DNA of 64,000 nucleotides from Gnetum montanum (GCA_015680685.1 MNCI01007630.1:472891-536890); one strand, 5' to 3'. Positions 21,770 through 33,111 are shown, counted from the stretch's first letter. Numbers and translations: made by a program. The notes: a model not told the origin generated them from the letters alone.

Positions 21770-24700
21770 TACTTTGTAGTTGTTCAAAGTTTGAACAATT
21801 ATTCTTGAAACCAATCTAATCTACTATCCTCAATTTTTGGTATTTCATTTTTTTTCTTTTAATAATTCTTATGCAATATACTAATATAGCCTTTATTATT
21901 AAGCTAACAGTTACCATTATACAATATGTAAGACATTCTTAATGTAAATATAAAAGATTCTAAAAATTTTTAATATGAGCAATGCAACTAGATTCAGTAG
22001 GTGAACCTTCAACCGAGTTCAATGTATCTTTGTTATTCTATGAGTTACCTGATTATTTATATGAATCTATTACTTAGGAAATTTATAGACATTAAAATTT
22101 TTGGTCATTTACCTCATTCCTAAAGTTTTTGGAGTCATTTAAATTTGGTTTGCAAAGATTAAGAAAGTTACTAAAATTTATTAATTTGATAATGGTGTCT
22201 AAGGCCCTTGATATTGGTGTTCTTAATCATCATCATCCTTTATTAATTATTGGAAAGTAAACTTTTCTTAATGGAGCATCTTCTAAATTTCAAAGGATTC
22301 CTTGTTTTGTTGAATTACGGAATCTAATATTGATTTTGAAAAAGTTTAAAGGAATATTATCTCTTGAATAGGGCCAATCAAGCATTTTAAAACCCTAGCT
22401 ACAACTAATGATTTTGTAGAAATAAATATATGATTAGGGTGGATCTTCATTTGCTTAAGCAAAAATTTCTTCTACATACTCATAGAATTGATTATATGTA
22501 GAACATTATTTATTACAACCTTGCAAAGTCATGTTACTATTGTTATTAAAAGGATCATATGTTTCATTCATGTCCTTTCATGTTAGATACAAAGGATATC
22601 CAAACATGTTAGCACGAAGGTATTACAAATATTACTAAAGTTTCTTCTATAAATGTTGTATATCCTACTATGATTTTCTTCTACAAATGCTACAAATCTT
22701 ACAATGATTTCTTTTGCTAATGTTTTAACAATTAGTGCACCCTTTGCTTTTATTATTGATCAAAGAAATGTGCCTTTGAGGAAAGGTTTTAGTTAAATCA
22801 ATTTCAAAGAATTCCTTCATGAGTAAGGTGAAATAAATAATTTTTTCTAAGGTCTCATAGAAACTTTTGGTTGAGTTAGATGGTTTTCAAATATTTTTGC
22901 ATAATAAAAAACATTAAGTCTATCTATTAGTGATTACATGCCAAATCTTCAAAATGGACAACATGTTCAAGATATTTTAACTCCTAATAATTAATTTGTA
23001 ACTATTGGTCAAAATACGGAGATAATAAATTTTCATAATATTAATTTCATTGATAGAGTGCAGACCTTTCCCTCCACTGAATGTCTATCTCGTCATGGAA
23101 TGTCCAACTCTCTACCCCACAAAGGATGTTTTAGGAATTTTTTATAAGAATGAAGGATATAAAACTTGGATAATGATTATAATAAATTATGGATTAGAAA
23201 TAAATGCAAAAAGAGAATACTGCATGTAAGAAAATGAATCTCATTGATAGAATGTTACAAAATATACTAAACATAAGTTACTCCATATTTCTATAGATCT
23301 AAAATATGTATGATATATGAGTTTTCCCACTACTAATAAGGATAATCACCCGAAGGCACATTGCTCAACGTGCTAAGCAAGGTCCTAAGAGGGTTGGTAA
23401 AAGGGCAAAAATATAATATGAAATTTAACTTTGCCTACTACTTATATATAATATCTAAATTAAAGTGAACATAAAAGTTCATTTGACATGATTATCTCTA
23501 ACATAAGATGTAAGGAGTATTAATATAACATAAGAAAATTAATAAAGGTACATTTCACAATTATTGTGTGGCAAGTATCCCCAAACTAAGCCATACAAAT
23601 CATGATTGTTGTGTTTGACTTGATTGTAATTCATTGACTAGACTAATGAAGTACTTAGATTATAAATGTGATCATGAGTTGCCATCTTCCCAATTATACT
23701 TATGTTAGCTTTAGTTTATATGGTTACTCATAACTGAGGTATATGATCTTTGATGTTATTTGGACATATTAAAATATTAGAAAAATTATAAAAAAAATAA
23801 AAATTAATTTAATAAATAAAAAATATAATATAATATATTTTAATTGATGAGTAGTTGTTCCCAAGTTATCCTATACATCTTAAACTCATGCTATCACCAC
23901 TATAACGAACATGCATTGTTGGACACACAAAGTAGCAAAGTGCTAAGATTACCATATGTTAATATGTTTGTGCTTGAATTTGGTTGAACTTATTTCACAT
24001 TATTAACATGCATTTGAAATTAAAAAGATTAGTTAAATGCATAAATTTAAAAAATAATGGAAAATATTATGATTAAAAAAATATTAGACTAAGTCAATGT
24101 ACTACAATGAAATTATAATCTTGATCTTGTTGTCATAATGGAATTATATTTAGTCAAAAAATCTTAAATAAGACTCCATCAATTAACTCAATTTATGTTG
24201 CAAGCACTCACTGACTATTCCAAATTACAAGACCTTCATTACATTCAGATCAAAATGATATATTTAATCAGGGAGGTGGATGGTCTTTATAGAAGCTACC
24301 ATTAAGTTTTATGATACCTAAATTACTAGGTTTAAAAAAATTAGAAACACCTTGATGACTATCATAATTAAAGAGCATATTGAAATTGTAACACAACGTA
24401 AATATTGAAAAGTCCACAATGTTAAATGTATTTGTTATATCCAAATAGTTAAATGTATAAACAAGGATAAATGTCATTATATAATATTTTTCTGTTTATA
24501 ATATGCTATCTATATCTTATAATGAAATCTAAATCAACGTATATAAAGGTTAGAAGGAACGCTCATGTCATTAAATCAAATAAACATAATGAGTACCTGA
24601 AATTAAATGAGAGAAATAAATAACAGAATTACAAATTATAAGTTATAACTAACAAGTACTATAACAAACCAACATCATGGTAATGATGGAGATCATGATG

Positions 24701-24890
24701 GTATATACAGGCACCCGTGAGCCCTCCAGGTAAGCACACAGAAATAAAGTACGGCTGCTGCATCACGCTTGCTGCAACAAACAAAATGTCTGTGAAGGTA
24801 TGATTTAATGTTTTCATAATGGTATGCACTTAGATTAATTGTAGGATGGCGGTATGCATTCAGACTAACAGGGGAGAAGTTTACCTAACT
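21770..24890. other. AT-rich intergenic DNA, no gene seen
   Basis: Three kilobases with stops in all frames and no recognisable domain on either strand. Local oddities are a GC-richer block around 23055-23120 and the start of the lectin upstream region from about 24690 (GCACCCGTGAGCCCTCCAGG). I cannot assign any repeat family. Confidence 0.5.
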
Positions 24891-24892
24891 AC

Positions 24893-25472
24893 AAGCTGAG
24901 TACAAGCATGGCAAACGTGATATCAGTAAGACAAAGCTGAGTACAAGCATGGACACTCAGGGAGTGGTGCACACAAAACAAAACTTCTACATCATGCCTC
25001 AAAATGGAAGTTTGTGTCAATAACAGCCAAATGCCAGCAAGAGACCGATGTGAATGATTTGAATTAAAACTCTACATAATCGCTTATGGTAAACGTATAT
25101 CAGTCGGACAAAACTGAATACAAACATGGCAAACGTGATATCAGTAAGACAAAGCTGAGTACAAGCCGGGACACTCAGGGGGTGGTCCACATGAAACCAA
25201 ACTTCTACATCATGTCTCACAATACCTCAAAATGAAAAGTTTGTGGCAATAACAGCTAAAACTGAGTACAATCATGGCAAACGTGATATCAGTAAGACAA
25301 AGCTGAGTACAAGCATGGACACTAAGGGAATGGTGCACACAGAACAAGCTTCTGCCTCAAAATCAACTGTTGGTGGTAAAAACAGCCAAATGTCTGTCAG
25401 AGAACGAGACTTGAACGATTTGAATTAAAATTCCATAGAAGCGTCCATGGCAAACTTGATATCAGTAAGACA
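24893..25472 (+). repeat. Lectin promoter repeat: three units plus a partial fourth
   Basis: Units of about 209, 154 and 191 bases start near 24893, 25102 and 25256. Each holds GCAAACGTGATATCAGTAAG, then AAGCTGAGTACAAGC, GGACACT(C/A)AGGG, a CACA(C/T)-type block and CTTCT(A/G)C followed by CTCAAAAT and an AACAGC(C/T) block. A partial fourth copy, CATGGCAAACTTGATATCAG, lies at 25448, immediately before the TATA box. Repetition ends at the core promoter, so it is an amplified upstream regulatory segment rather than a random satellite. Units 1 and 3 also share TTTGAATTAAAA downstream. Confidence 0.8.
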
Positions 25473-25480
25473 CCAAAACC

Positions 25481-25488
25481 TATAAATA
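25481..25488 (+). promoter_or_regulatory. TATA box of jacalin-related lectin gene
   Basis: TATAAATA in CCTATAAATAGCAGC, 113 bases before the ATG at 25601. Spacing implies a leader of about 80 bases. Confidence 0.75.
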
Positions 25489-25600
25489 GCAGCTTGGATT
25501 AAATACTTCCATCCATACATATCTTGACTCAACTCAATTAATAGTGCTCCTCGATTTGTAATTGTGTTTTCCTGGTTAGAGTTGTGTCTTAAAGTTTGCA

Positions 25601-27246
25601 ATGGCAAAAGGAATTATTTCCCAGAACAATAACAATAGCGACGTATGTAATTATCCCTTTCTGGTCGTTATGATTGATTGGTTAAATTCGTGCCACAGTC
25701 CAATGCACCGATAATAGTCTAACACAAAGAAACTTGTCCTTGTGCAGACTGTGATATCGTACCCGCCAGAATCTTTATGGGGCGATAAATCAGTAAGTTC
25801 GACTCACAATGACGATGGAATCCATTACAGAGTTGCAGCAGTTACCCTCACCACGGACACGTTCCTCAATACCATGGCCTTTACCTATCAAGAAGAAGAC
25901 GGTTCTACCAAAGTCTATCCACAATTTGGCAAAGTTAAAGGCGCCAATGTATACAATGTAAGGCATCATTTTCTGATTCTGGGCATTTTAAAAACAGGAC
26001 AGTGTTACTACAATGTAAGGCATTATTTTCTGATTTTGGTCCTTTTAAAAACAGGACAGTGTTACTACTCTTTTTATCTGTTGGTTTGTTGTAATTACTG
26101 GTCTATTTCACTTAAATCTTTTAGAGTGAACTTGATTGCATGTACCGTGACTTTGGACTTCTGTACAGATCACCTTTCAGAAGGATGAAACGTTGGTGGG
26201 CATTAGTGGGCATCCTGGAACAGTCGATTCCAACATTAGGGTGCTATCTGTGACGTTTTACACTAATCTTGGAAAACATGGACCTTTCGGTAACGAGGAC
26301 GTTGAGGGAGCGCAAAGCTTTGAATGTCGTCCCACGGGTGGATGTGAAATTGCTGGTTTTTATGGGAGAGTCAGGAATTTCCTAAACAGCCTAGGACTCC
26401 GTGTTCGTTTAACCATGCAAGCCTGTGATCCAAACGAAGCGTCGTCCATGACATCTGCCGTAACATCGGCTATGAGAAGTGCTGCAAAAATCTTGAAAGT
26501 CAGTTACCTTTAATTTAATTTTCGAAATTCATTCTAAGAAAACGCTAGGATGTTACACACACGACATAGGAGACGATGATATAACCTCCATATTTTCTTT
26601 ATTACAACCTGAATTTTGCGTATCCTTTTCTTTAATTTCTTCTATGGCAAACATAGCAGGGTGAAGATTGGACACCACTGCCATCTCTCTCATGGGGAGG
26701 CCAAGGTGGACATCCTTGGGATGAGTGCACTTTTAAGGGCATTAAACAAATCAAAATAAAATATGGCGATTCAGCTATCTACACAATCCAGTCTCAGTAT
26801 GTTGGAATAGAAGGAGATACGGTGCAAGGGGCTGAGCAAGGATATGGCAGTACTCCCGCACAAAATGCTGTACGACGGTATTTGTTTTCCCACGAACAAT
26901 TCACGGTATTTGTTTTCCCACGAACAATTCACTAATTGTGTTTATTAAGAACAATTTAAAGCGGCAATGATGCATGGATAATTATTTGCATATTTTGTAA
27001 TTTGTGTGAATGTAATAGATTGATCTGAACTACCCGGACGAGTACCTTATGTCTGTAAGTGGAACTACTGGAAAGAGCAGTTTTTTTGAGAAAGGGGTGA
27101 AAAGTTTGAAATATATCACTAACTTGAAGGTGTACGCTCCATATGGTGACATTTCTGGAGAAGCTTTTTCGTTCCCGGAAACTGGGTGCAAGATCATAGG
27201 CTTTTATGGAAGGTCTGGTACAGTTCTGGATAGCATTGGTGTATAA
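25601..27246 (+). CDS. Two-domain jacalin-related lectin, five exons
   Basis: Proposed exons: 25601-25642, 25748-25957, 26169-26498, 26660-26869, 27019-27246 (all phase 0; about 339 residues; all introns GT-AG). Domain 1 spans exons 2-3: SLWGDKSV near its start, ITFQKDETLVGISG, HGPFGNEDVEG and GCEIAGFYGRVRNFLNSLG. Domain 2 spans exons 4-5: SWGGQGGHPWDECTFKGIKQ, DLNYPDEYLMSVSG, YAPYGDISGEAFSFPETG, CKIIGFYGRSGTVLDSIG. Both domains are split at the same place (before ITF / IDL), and exons 2 and 4 are both 210 nt, indicating internal duplication. Domain 2 keeps the G-x-x-x-D sugar-binding loop (GTVLD); domain 1 has RNFLN, so binding there is doubtful. A linker of about 30 residues joins them. There is no signal peptide (MAKGIISQNN), so it is probably cytosolic/nuclear. 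It ends at GV where most family members add two or more residues. The donor of intron 3 (GTCAGT) is weak; failure to splice stops at 26513 and would give a one-domain protein. Confidence 0.85.
25954..26067 (+). repeat. 57-bp tandem duplication covering the intron 2 splice donor
   Basis: Two 57-base units, 25954-26010 and 26011-26067, both starting CAATGTAAGGCAT and ending ACAGGACAGTGTTACTA, with about four mismatches. Each contains a complete AAT|GTAAGG donor. Using the second donor adds 57 nt, exactly 19 codons without a stop. Confidence 0.9.
26877..26932 (+). repeat. 28-bp perfect tandem pair in lectin intron 4
   Basis: Two identical copies beginning GGTATTTGTTTTCCCACG, eight bases inside intron 4. 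Each holds a GTATTT that could act as a cryptic donor but would break the frame. Confidence 0.9.
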
Positions 27247-27247
27247 C
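27240..27247. repeat. hAT 8-bp target-site duplication, left (contains lectin stop codon)
   Basis: TGTATAAC, identical to 30349-30356. The lectin's GTA TAA lies inside it. Confidence 0.9.
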
Positions 27248-30200
27248 CTATGCATCAAAAGAATCCGATTCGTGGAAGCGAGGAATCGAGGATTCACGAT
27301 TCTGAACGTGTTGGGTACGTGTGCCTCAAAAAAAAGTGGGGACGGGTTGGGGACGTGATAGAGAAAATTTAAATATATTAATTTTAAAAAATAAATAAAT
27401 CTCATATATCATATAAAAAACGTTGTAGAATATAGAACAAGTACAATTTAAATTCAAAATATTGTTAATGCTTAAAAATTGCATAAAAGATTGCAATGAA
27501 ACATTAAGTATTGAGTCTCATGTGTATTATAAAATATTTTAGCATTATCATATATATATATGATAAAGAGTTTCTTGCCAAAGCTTAGAAATTGTCACGT
27601 TGTTCAAATTCTAATTTTAACCTATATTTTCTCCTTGCTCTACTCTAAAAAGTAAATTTGTAGCTCTACTCTAAAGAGTAAATTTGTAAAACCTGCTTCA
27701 TTTTGTTCTATGTCATTAATATCAATCATCATCTTCTAGATTAACATCCCAACAAAGAATAGGTGATTGGGATTAAATCATTAATATTAAGATTCATTGC
27801 TCCAGGAACATTAACTACTAAGTCAGTAGAATAACTTTCTCTATCATCAACTATTGGAACATCATCATCTTCTAGATTAACATCCCAACAAAGAATAGGT
27901 GATTGCCTATATTTTATTTCCTTTTTTTCTTCCAATCTAATCATGCTATGAAGAGATAGTAATTTTTCAACTCTTTTTGGAGTTAGACTATTTCTTTTGA
28001 TCTGATAAATGAAAAAATATGTTGACCAATTTCTTTCAGAAAAAGATGCAACCTACATAAATGATAAAAATAAGAATAAATTTTTGCATTGTTAAAAAAT
28101 TCATTTTATAAATTATTCAAAACTTCATCAATAAACAAACTCATTTGAAACTTAAGACCTAATAGCCTATTAATTATGGTGTTTAAAAAATGCATGATAT
28201 ATAAAACATCACTATTTCAAGTTTTCAAACATCACATTTCATAAATTAATTAAGAAAATTAATACGTATTAATATTTGTTATATGTTTAATAAAAAAACT
28301 GATCTGAGAAAGAAACTTCACTGCTAAAGTTTGAAATCTAAGAGTATCTGCTACTATCTCCACCATGCAAACTCCACCATCCAGCTAGATCTTCTTGAGC
28401 TATTCTATCCATATCAAGTATAGCATCTTCACATTTAAATGCTTTTATATGTCCTTTAGTAAATTGAAGCCTATTCTTACATCAAAATCAAAATCGTCAC
28501 AAGGCCTTGTTGGATTTAATGCATATTCAGCCATATTCTTAATATTTAATGCATATGCAGCCATATGCAATGGGGTATTTATAGCATTCATCTTTTTAGA
28601 ATCAATGGAAGTAACTGAGCATTATAAAAATCAAGAGAGCTATCAATTTCTATACCATATTTTCATAAATTACATAAATTTCTTATCTTTATCAACATAA
28701 AAGATGAAATCAACAATAGGTTGTGCCATTAGAAAAAATATTGCTACATTTTCATAAAAAACTAATACCAAGCATATAAGCCAATAAAGTTTATCAGATT
28801 TTTACACCAGGAATCCCTTCCCCACCACCATTTTCACAGAGCTCTATCTGCTTCTGTGCTGTTAATAATGCTCTCGGCAAGTTCACGACATGTTTTGGAC
28901 TTATAGGCTTGCTTTATAAAGTTGGGATAGCAGGACAAAGGCGGGTCTTTAGAGTTTTCGAATTTGTTGTTGTGGGTTGAGTTCATGCTTCTTGCATGTT
29001 TGACTGGAGATGTTGACTAGAGCTTCCTAAAAAGATTTGGGAAGGATATGGTGCTGAAATTTTGTTTGAACTTTGAACAAAGAACTATTCTGTTTGCAAC
29101 ACTTGCAGAGGGAGAGAGGCCTGAAAGCAGTTTTGTAACCAACTGATTCCCTTCCCTCATAGGTTGTGCATTAATGATTGGCTGGAATGACAGCCACAGG
29201 TTGTGCATTTATGACGGGCCGAAATCACGACCGTTACCTGAAACAGAGACGCAACATGAGATAGCCATGGCCCATGAATAAAAATACGAAACCAATCCAC
29301 TAAATAAAAATCTTTTCTTTAAAATCATCTAATAAACTAAAACGAAAAGTAAAGATCAGGTAAATCTAAGCAAAATAGGCAACTCAATTGATACGAAAAT
29401 CCACTAAAATCCACTACTAAAGATCAGACAGGAACGTGTTTTCACGCAAACTGGAAGAGCAAGACGGAAGGGGAAGAAAATCGGATTTCGTGCTCACGAA
29501 TCAGGGATAGAGATGGAGAGAAATCTTTACAGCAACAAAGAAAAGAAGCGGAAAATAACAAGTGAGAACCAAGAGCGAACGTTCAGCGAAAAAATTGTGC
29601 ACTAAGATTACAAAGGTAAAGCATGTAGCGCTCGCATTTAAACAACGGAAAAAATATCATCCAAATTTTTTAAGAACAAAAACTAGAATTAAGGATCGAA
29701 GAGAACCACTCGCAATGCGTGCTTACGCAGGCTCGGCAAGCCCGTCCAGATTCCGCTAGAAGGAAACGATCGATTTTCTGAAAAATATAGAATGATAAAA
29801 AATATAGAAACTGAAAAATATAGAATAATAAAGTATAGAATGATAGATGTGCAGCGCATTCTGTAAAGGTAACAACTCATTCTCTAAGCATCAACAGATA
29901 AATCGGATAAAGGCAAGTCTCCTACCCAGTCACCCACACGAGACGCATGCATAAAAAAAAACTGTTCATTGTCTTCTTCGTCATTGCCTGCAAATGAAAA
30001 ACTGAAAATGAAGCAAAAAATTTTAAAGCTGAAAGAGAAACAAAGCATTTGGAGAGTGCAGAAGCATCCAAATCCCTATCAATGGCGCAATAGGAGGAGC
30101 GTCTGTAAATAAAAGGTATTGGATGCGGATGCAATTTGCAGGAAACAGGTAAGATTTGAGGCGATTTGCAGTAAAAATAGGTAAGATTTTAATCGACAAT

Positions 30201-30348
30201 GAATGTTCTCGTTCAGAGTTGAAAAATCGAATAAAAAATTATAATTTACGTACCCAACGCGGATTTTACACGCTTTTGTACGCGTGCCCGAATCCACCGC
30301 CAACGGTTCGTGAGATTTTCTTGGGAATCACGAATCTCTGGCGCATAG
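27248..30348 (-). mobile_element. hAT-family DNA transposon (3101 bp, decayed)
   Basis: Flanked by the 8-bp duplication TGTATAAC, diagnostic length for hAT. Left end reads CTATGCATCAAAAG, right end in reverse complement CTATGCGCCAGAG; after CTATGC both share an ATTCGTG block, so the inverted repeats are short and imperfect. The transposase remnant is on the minus strand. The rest, about 28800-30340, holds only short open frames that I do not recognise; the N-terminal BED-type finger is not visible. Confidence 0.85.
27740..28640 (-). pseudogene. hAT transposase C-terminal remnant
   Basis: Reading the minus strand from 28590 down: a HMAAYALNIKNMAEYALNP segment (the conserved AAxxLNP motif, partly duplicated), a DDFDFDVRIGF stretch, and at about 28045-27900 SERNWSTYFFIYQIKRNSLT, PKRVEKLLSLHSMIRL. 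The last is the hAT dimerisation (Dimer_Tnp_hAT) signature with its invariant ERNWS. Stops and indels interrupt the region, and no complete catalytic domain can be followed. Past activity is implied by the clean target duplication. Confidence 0.8.
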
Positions 30349-30750
30349 TGTATAACTGTATATCTATTAACAAGTCAACCCAACCAGGATGAGAAATCAG
30401 GTTGGGAGGAATTCGCACCTGCAAAAGTCCCGGATTGGGAGGAATTCGCACCTGCAAAAGTCCTTGAAAGTCTTCTTAAAATGAAAACATGAAGGAATCA
30501 AATGCACGGTCATGAGCTCTGTCGCTTATTGCAACATGTCTTGCAGTTTGCGTCTATCTCTGGACTCTATGAGTGTCTGGTTAGGCAGCTTATAATGCTA
30601 GAATAAAATGCACCGTATGCACAGCAGTAGGCCTTAACTTAGGGGTATAATAGTGGTAGTTGTTTGTGCTTATAATGGCGGAATAAAATGCACCTTATGC
30701 AACAGCCGTATGCCTTACGTTAAAGGTATACTAGGGATCGTTGTTTGTGC
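30349..30750 (+). promoter_or_regulatory. Displaced 3' flank of lectin gene with duplicated poly(A) signals
   Basis: After the right target duplication, the sequence that followed the lectin stop codon before insertion resumes. It contains a 33-bp tandem pair at 30402-30463 (GGGAGGAATTCGCACCTG) and an 80-bp tandem pair at 30589-30750. Each 80-bp unit starts CTTATAATG and carries AATAAA (30602-30607 and 30682-30687). These are likely the old polyadenylation signals of the lectin, inferred from position. Confidence 0.55.
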
Positions 30751-30900
30751 TTCCAAACTATGGTTTACGCAATGTATTACAGTAGGATTGTCTTTAATGA
30801 ATAAAGAAATGACAACTAGCTGTCTTACGGTCCTGTGTGCATAGCTCTTTTGAACAAAGTTCTTATTTGAAAAGTATTTTTGTCTCTTTCACTGCTGTAG

Positions 30901-31720
30901 CAAAAAGAGCTTACGGTAGAATTCTGGAGGAGCTCGTGGATTTGTGGTTGAACTGCATCTATTGCGATGGCGCCAGGCAACTAAACACGCTTTTAACGGA
31001 GTAAGGCACCCCGCACATGCATACATACACATGGCACAAGTAATCAAAGTACACAATGCTGAAGCAAATGATACAATAACTTTACCTAAATAAATAATTG
31101 GAAATGCACTTGAGCAAATGGAATTGACCTCTAACCATTGATGCCTCACATTAACTTTGGCATTCTGATTCTTTTTTCAGGCACTTTGTAACGGTGTTTG
31201 TGAAAGGGACCGGAACTGCAATTCTGCTATGATTCCTACCGGTGCTTTTGTTTTCCCATCAAAAATGAATTTGCAAGCCATGGAATTGGTTACCATACCG
31301 GAACCAATGCTTAAAAACGTGTGACTGGGTATGGAGACCACCTGATGCATTAACCAACTCATAAAAACGAATTAATAGGTATGGTGGCCACTTTTATGTA
31401 TTAACTAATCCATAAAAACACGTTATTGCCATGGTGACCAGCTTCATGCATTAACTAATGAATAAAGTGCATTAGTGCATAAAGCATGCATAAAAAATCA
31501 ATGATTTTTTGATTTTTTACAAGGCATTTGCTGGGCTTCCAGGGCAATTTATCGCAGCTTTTAGTGTGAATCCGAGGCCACTTTATTCAGAAGTCAAACT
31601 TTGCCCATTACTGATTTGTAGTCACCCACAATCCACAAAATTCCGTTTTAAATCGATTTTAAAAATCATTAAAGCAAAGAATCAAAAATTACGCTTACAA
31701 AAGCAGCATTAAAAGAGCCC
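30901..31720 (+). other. Exon-like segments of unknown identity
   Basis: 30901-31000 lies between a good acceptor (TTTCACTGCTGTAG) and donor (GTAAGG) and is open in one frame (AYGRILEELVDLWLNC). 31181-31327 follows TTCTTTTTTCAG and ends at GTATGG, open in frame for PTGAFVFPSKMNLQAMELV. 31522 onward follows a T-rich tract and ACAAG (AFAGLPGQFIAAFSVN). The frames do not join cleanly and I recognise no family; it could be a decayed gene or chance. Between 31328 and 31480 lie three imperfect copies of a GCATTAACTAA-type unit. Confidence 0.3.
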
Positions 31721-32500
31721 ATTGTGGTGCATATCGGTAACCATAAAACAGCTTTATGTGCTTTTTCTAACTTGTTAAAAGAATTGTATTTATAGATTTG
31801 TTGTACATTAGCTTTTCTTTATGTTTCTCTCCATTTGATAATTAAAGTTTTATTTTTACACTTTGGATCTCTGGGCTTCTATGTGATTCCTTCTATTTTG
31901 ACTTGCAATTCTTTTGGTTTAAGTATCATCGGCCTCCAACTCTATTGTAACTCTTTTGATGTAGGCTTTAACTTCAATCTTTATTTATATTTGTTACTAA
32001 ATTTTTAATACATAAAATTATAATTTGGCTGAGAGGCCATTATCAGTCATATATTTTTCGGTAAGCCAACTTTGTCCATAACGTTGACTAATGTTGATGT
32101 GTTATGAAATGTTACGTCCATTACAAAATAGAAATACGTTTAGAAAGGTTGCGTAATACATTTAGAAAAGTTGCAAAGAAAGAGTTAAACCGAGGGAGAC
32201 AACAACAAAGAACGAAGAAGAGAAGCTCGGCAAGGGGAAGATCCTTTGGAGTTGCAAAGAATGGAACAAGATCGCTTACGTCAAAGAACGCGGCAAATAG
32301 AAATGCAGCAAAAGAAGGTGGAAGGAAGTGAGGTTTGTAGATGAAATTTTAATTTTGTTTTAGATAAAATTCATTTAATGTCTGATTTAATAAAGCTAAA
32401 TATATTAGGTCACTTTGTATAATAATATTTCACAGAATCGAAGGAATCACAGACAAGGATGAGCAAGAGGTCATGGACATGGATAAGGACAAGGACGAGA
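31721..32500. other. AT-rich spacer, no gene seen
   Basis: Only short open frames. The one at 32104-32331 encodes a very basic Arg/Lys/Asn-rich peptide that looks like a compositional accident of A-rich DNA. Confidence 0.4.
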
Positions 32501-32502
32501 AC

Positions 32503-32676
32503 GCATAGATGAACAAGGGTGAGATTGTGCCATGAGTGTGGGATGTTCCTTGTGAATCCATTTTCAAATAAAGACAAAATCCGTAGTTTGTTAAAGCTGC
32601 CCAGCCAAGTAGGAAGATGACCCTGCAAATTGTTACTAGAGAATTCTAGCTATATAAGAGCTCTGAGGTTTCGTAA
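32503..32676 (-). pseudogene. Leucine-rich-repeat fragment of a receptor-like protein
   Basis: The minus strand reads about two LRR units: LRNLRALI, a stop, then LEFSSNNLQGHLPTWLGSF, and NKLRILSLFENGFTRNIPHS followed by WHNLTLVHL. The spacing LxxLxxLxxNxLxGxLP is that of plant extracellular LRRs (LRR kinases or receptor-like proteins). Nothing of the kinase, signal peptide or other repeats is present nearby. One in-frame stop shows it is a relic. Confidence 0.65.
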
Positions 32677-32845
32677 ACAGGGCCATGTTTAGCTGTTTGA
32701 TTGGACGTTGACTTTTTGTTTATAAATTTATGTGCATTAGTTAAATAAGGTATGAAATTGAAATTTTTCTTTATTTTGTGCACTAGAAACTTGCTCAGCT
32801 TAATATTTCGTGGAATTCTATTTCCCAAATAATTCTCGTTTTCCT

Positions 32846-33111
32846 GCAATTTTTTTTTCAGAAAACCCATCCTTAGGAAAAATAAGGTACGGAACTATTG
32901 TTCTTTGTCTAGAAGGCATGAAAATTTGCATTATATATCGAAAACAACAAATTTAGCCGAAGGTGAGAGCATACACTAATTGATGAAATTTTTTTTTTCA
33001 GAAAACCCATCCTTAGAAAAAATAAGGTACAGAACTCTTGTTCTTCATCCAGAAGGCATGAAAATTTGGGTTTTTAAATCTTGTTCTTCGTCAAGAAGTC
33101 ATGAAATTGTT
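32846..33111 (+). repeat. 140-bp tandem duplication with poly-T/AG boundary
   Basis: AATTTTTTTTTCAG followed by AAAACCCATCCTTAG and AAAAATAAGGTAC occurs at about 32848 and 32988, each then continuing through GGAACTATTGTTC / AGAACTCTTGTTC and AGAAGGCATGAAAATTTG. A degenerate third piece lies at 33080-33111. Confidence 0.8.

Noticed and set aside
32104-32331. Basic 75-codon frame resembling a nuclear or ribosomal peptide
   Set aside because: Composition follows from A/G-rich DNA; no domain, no splice context.
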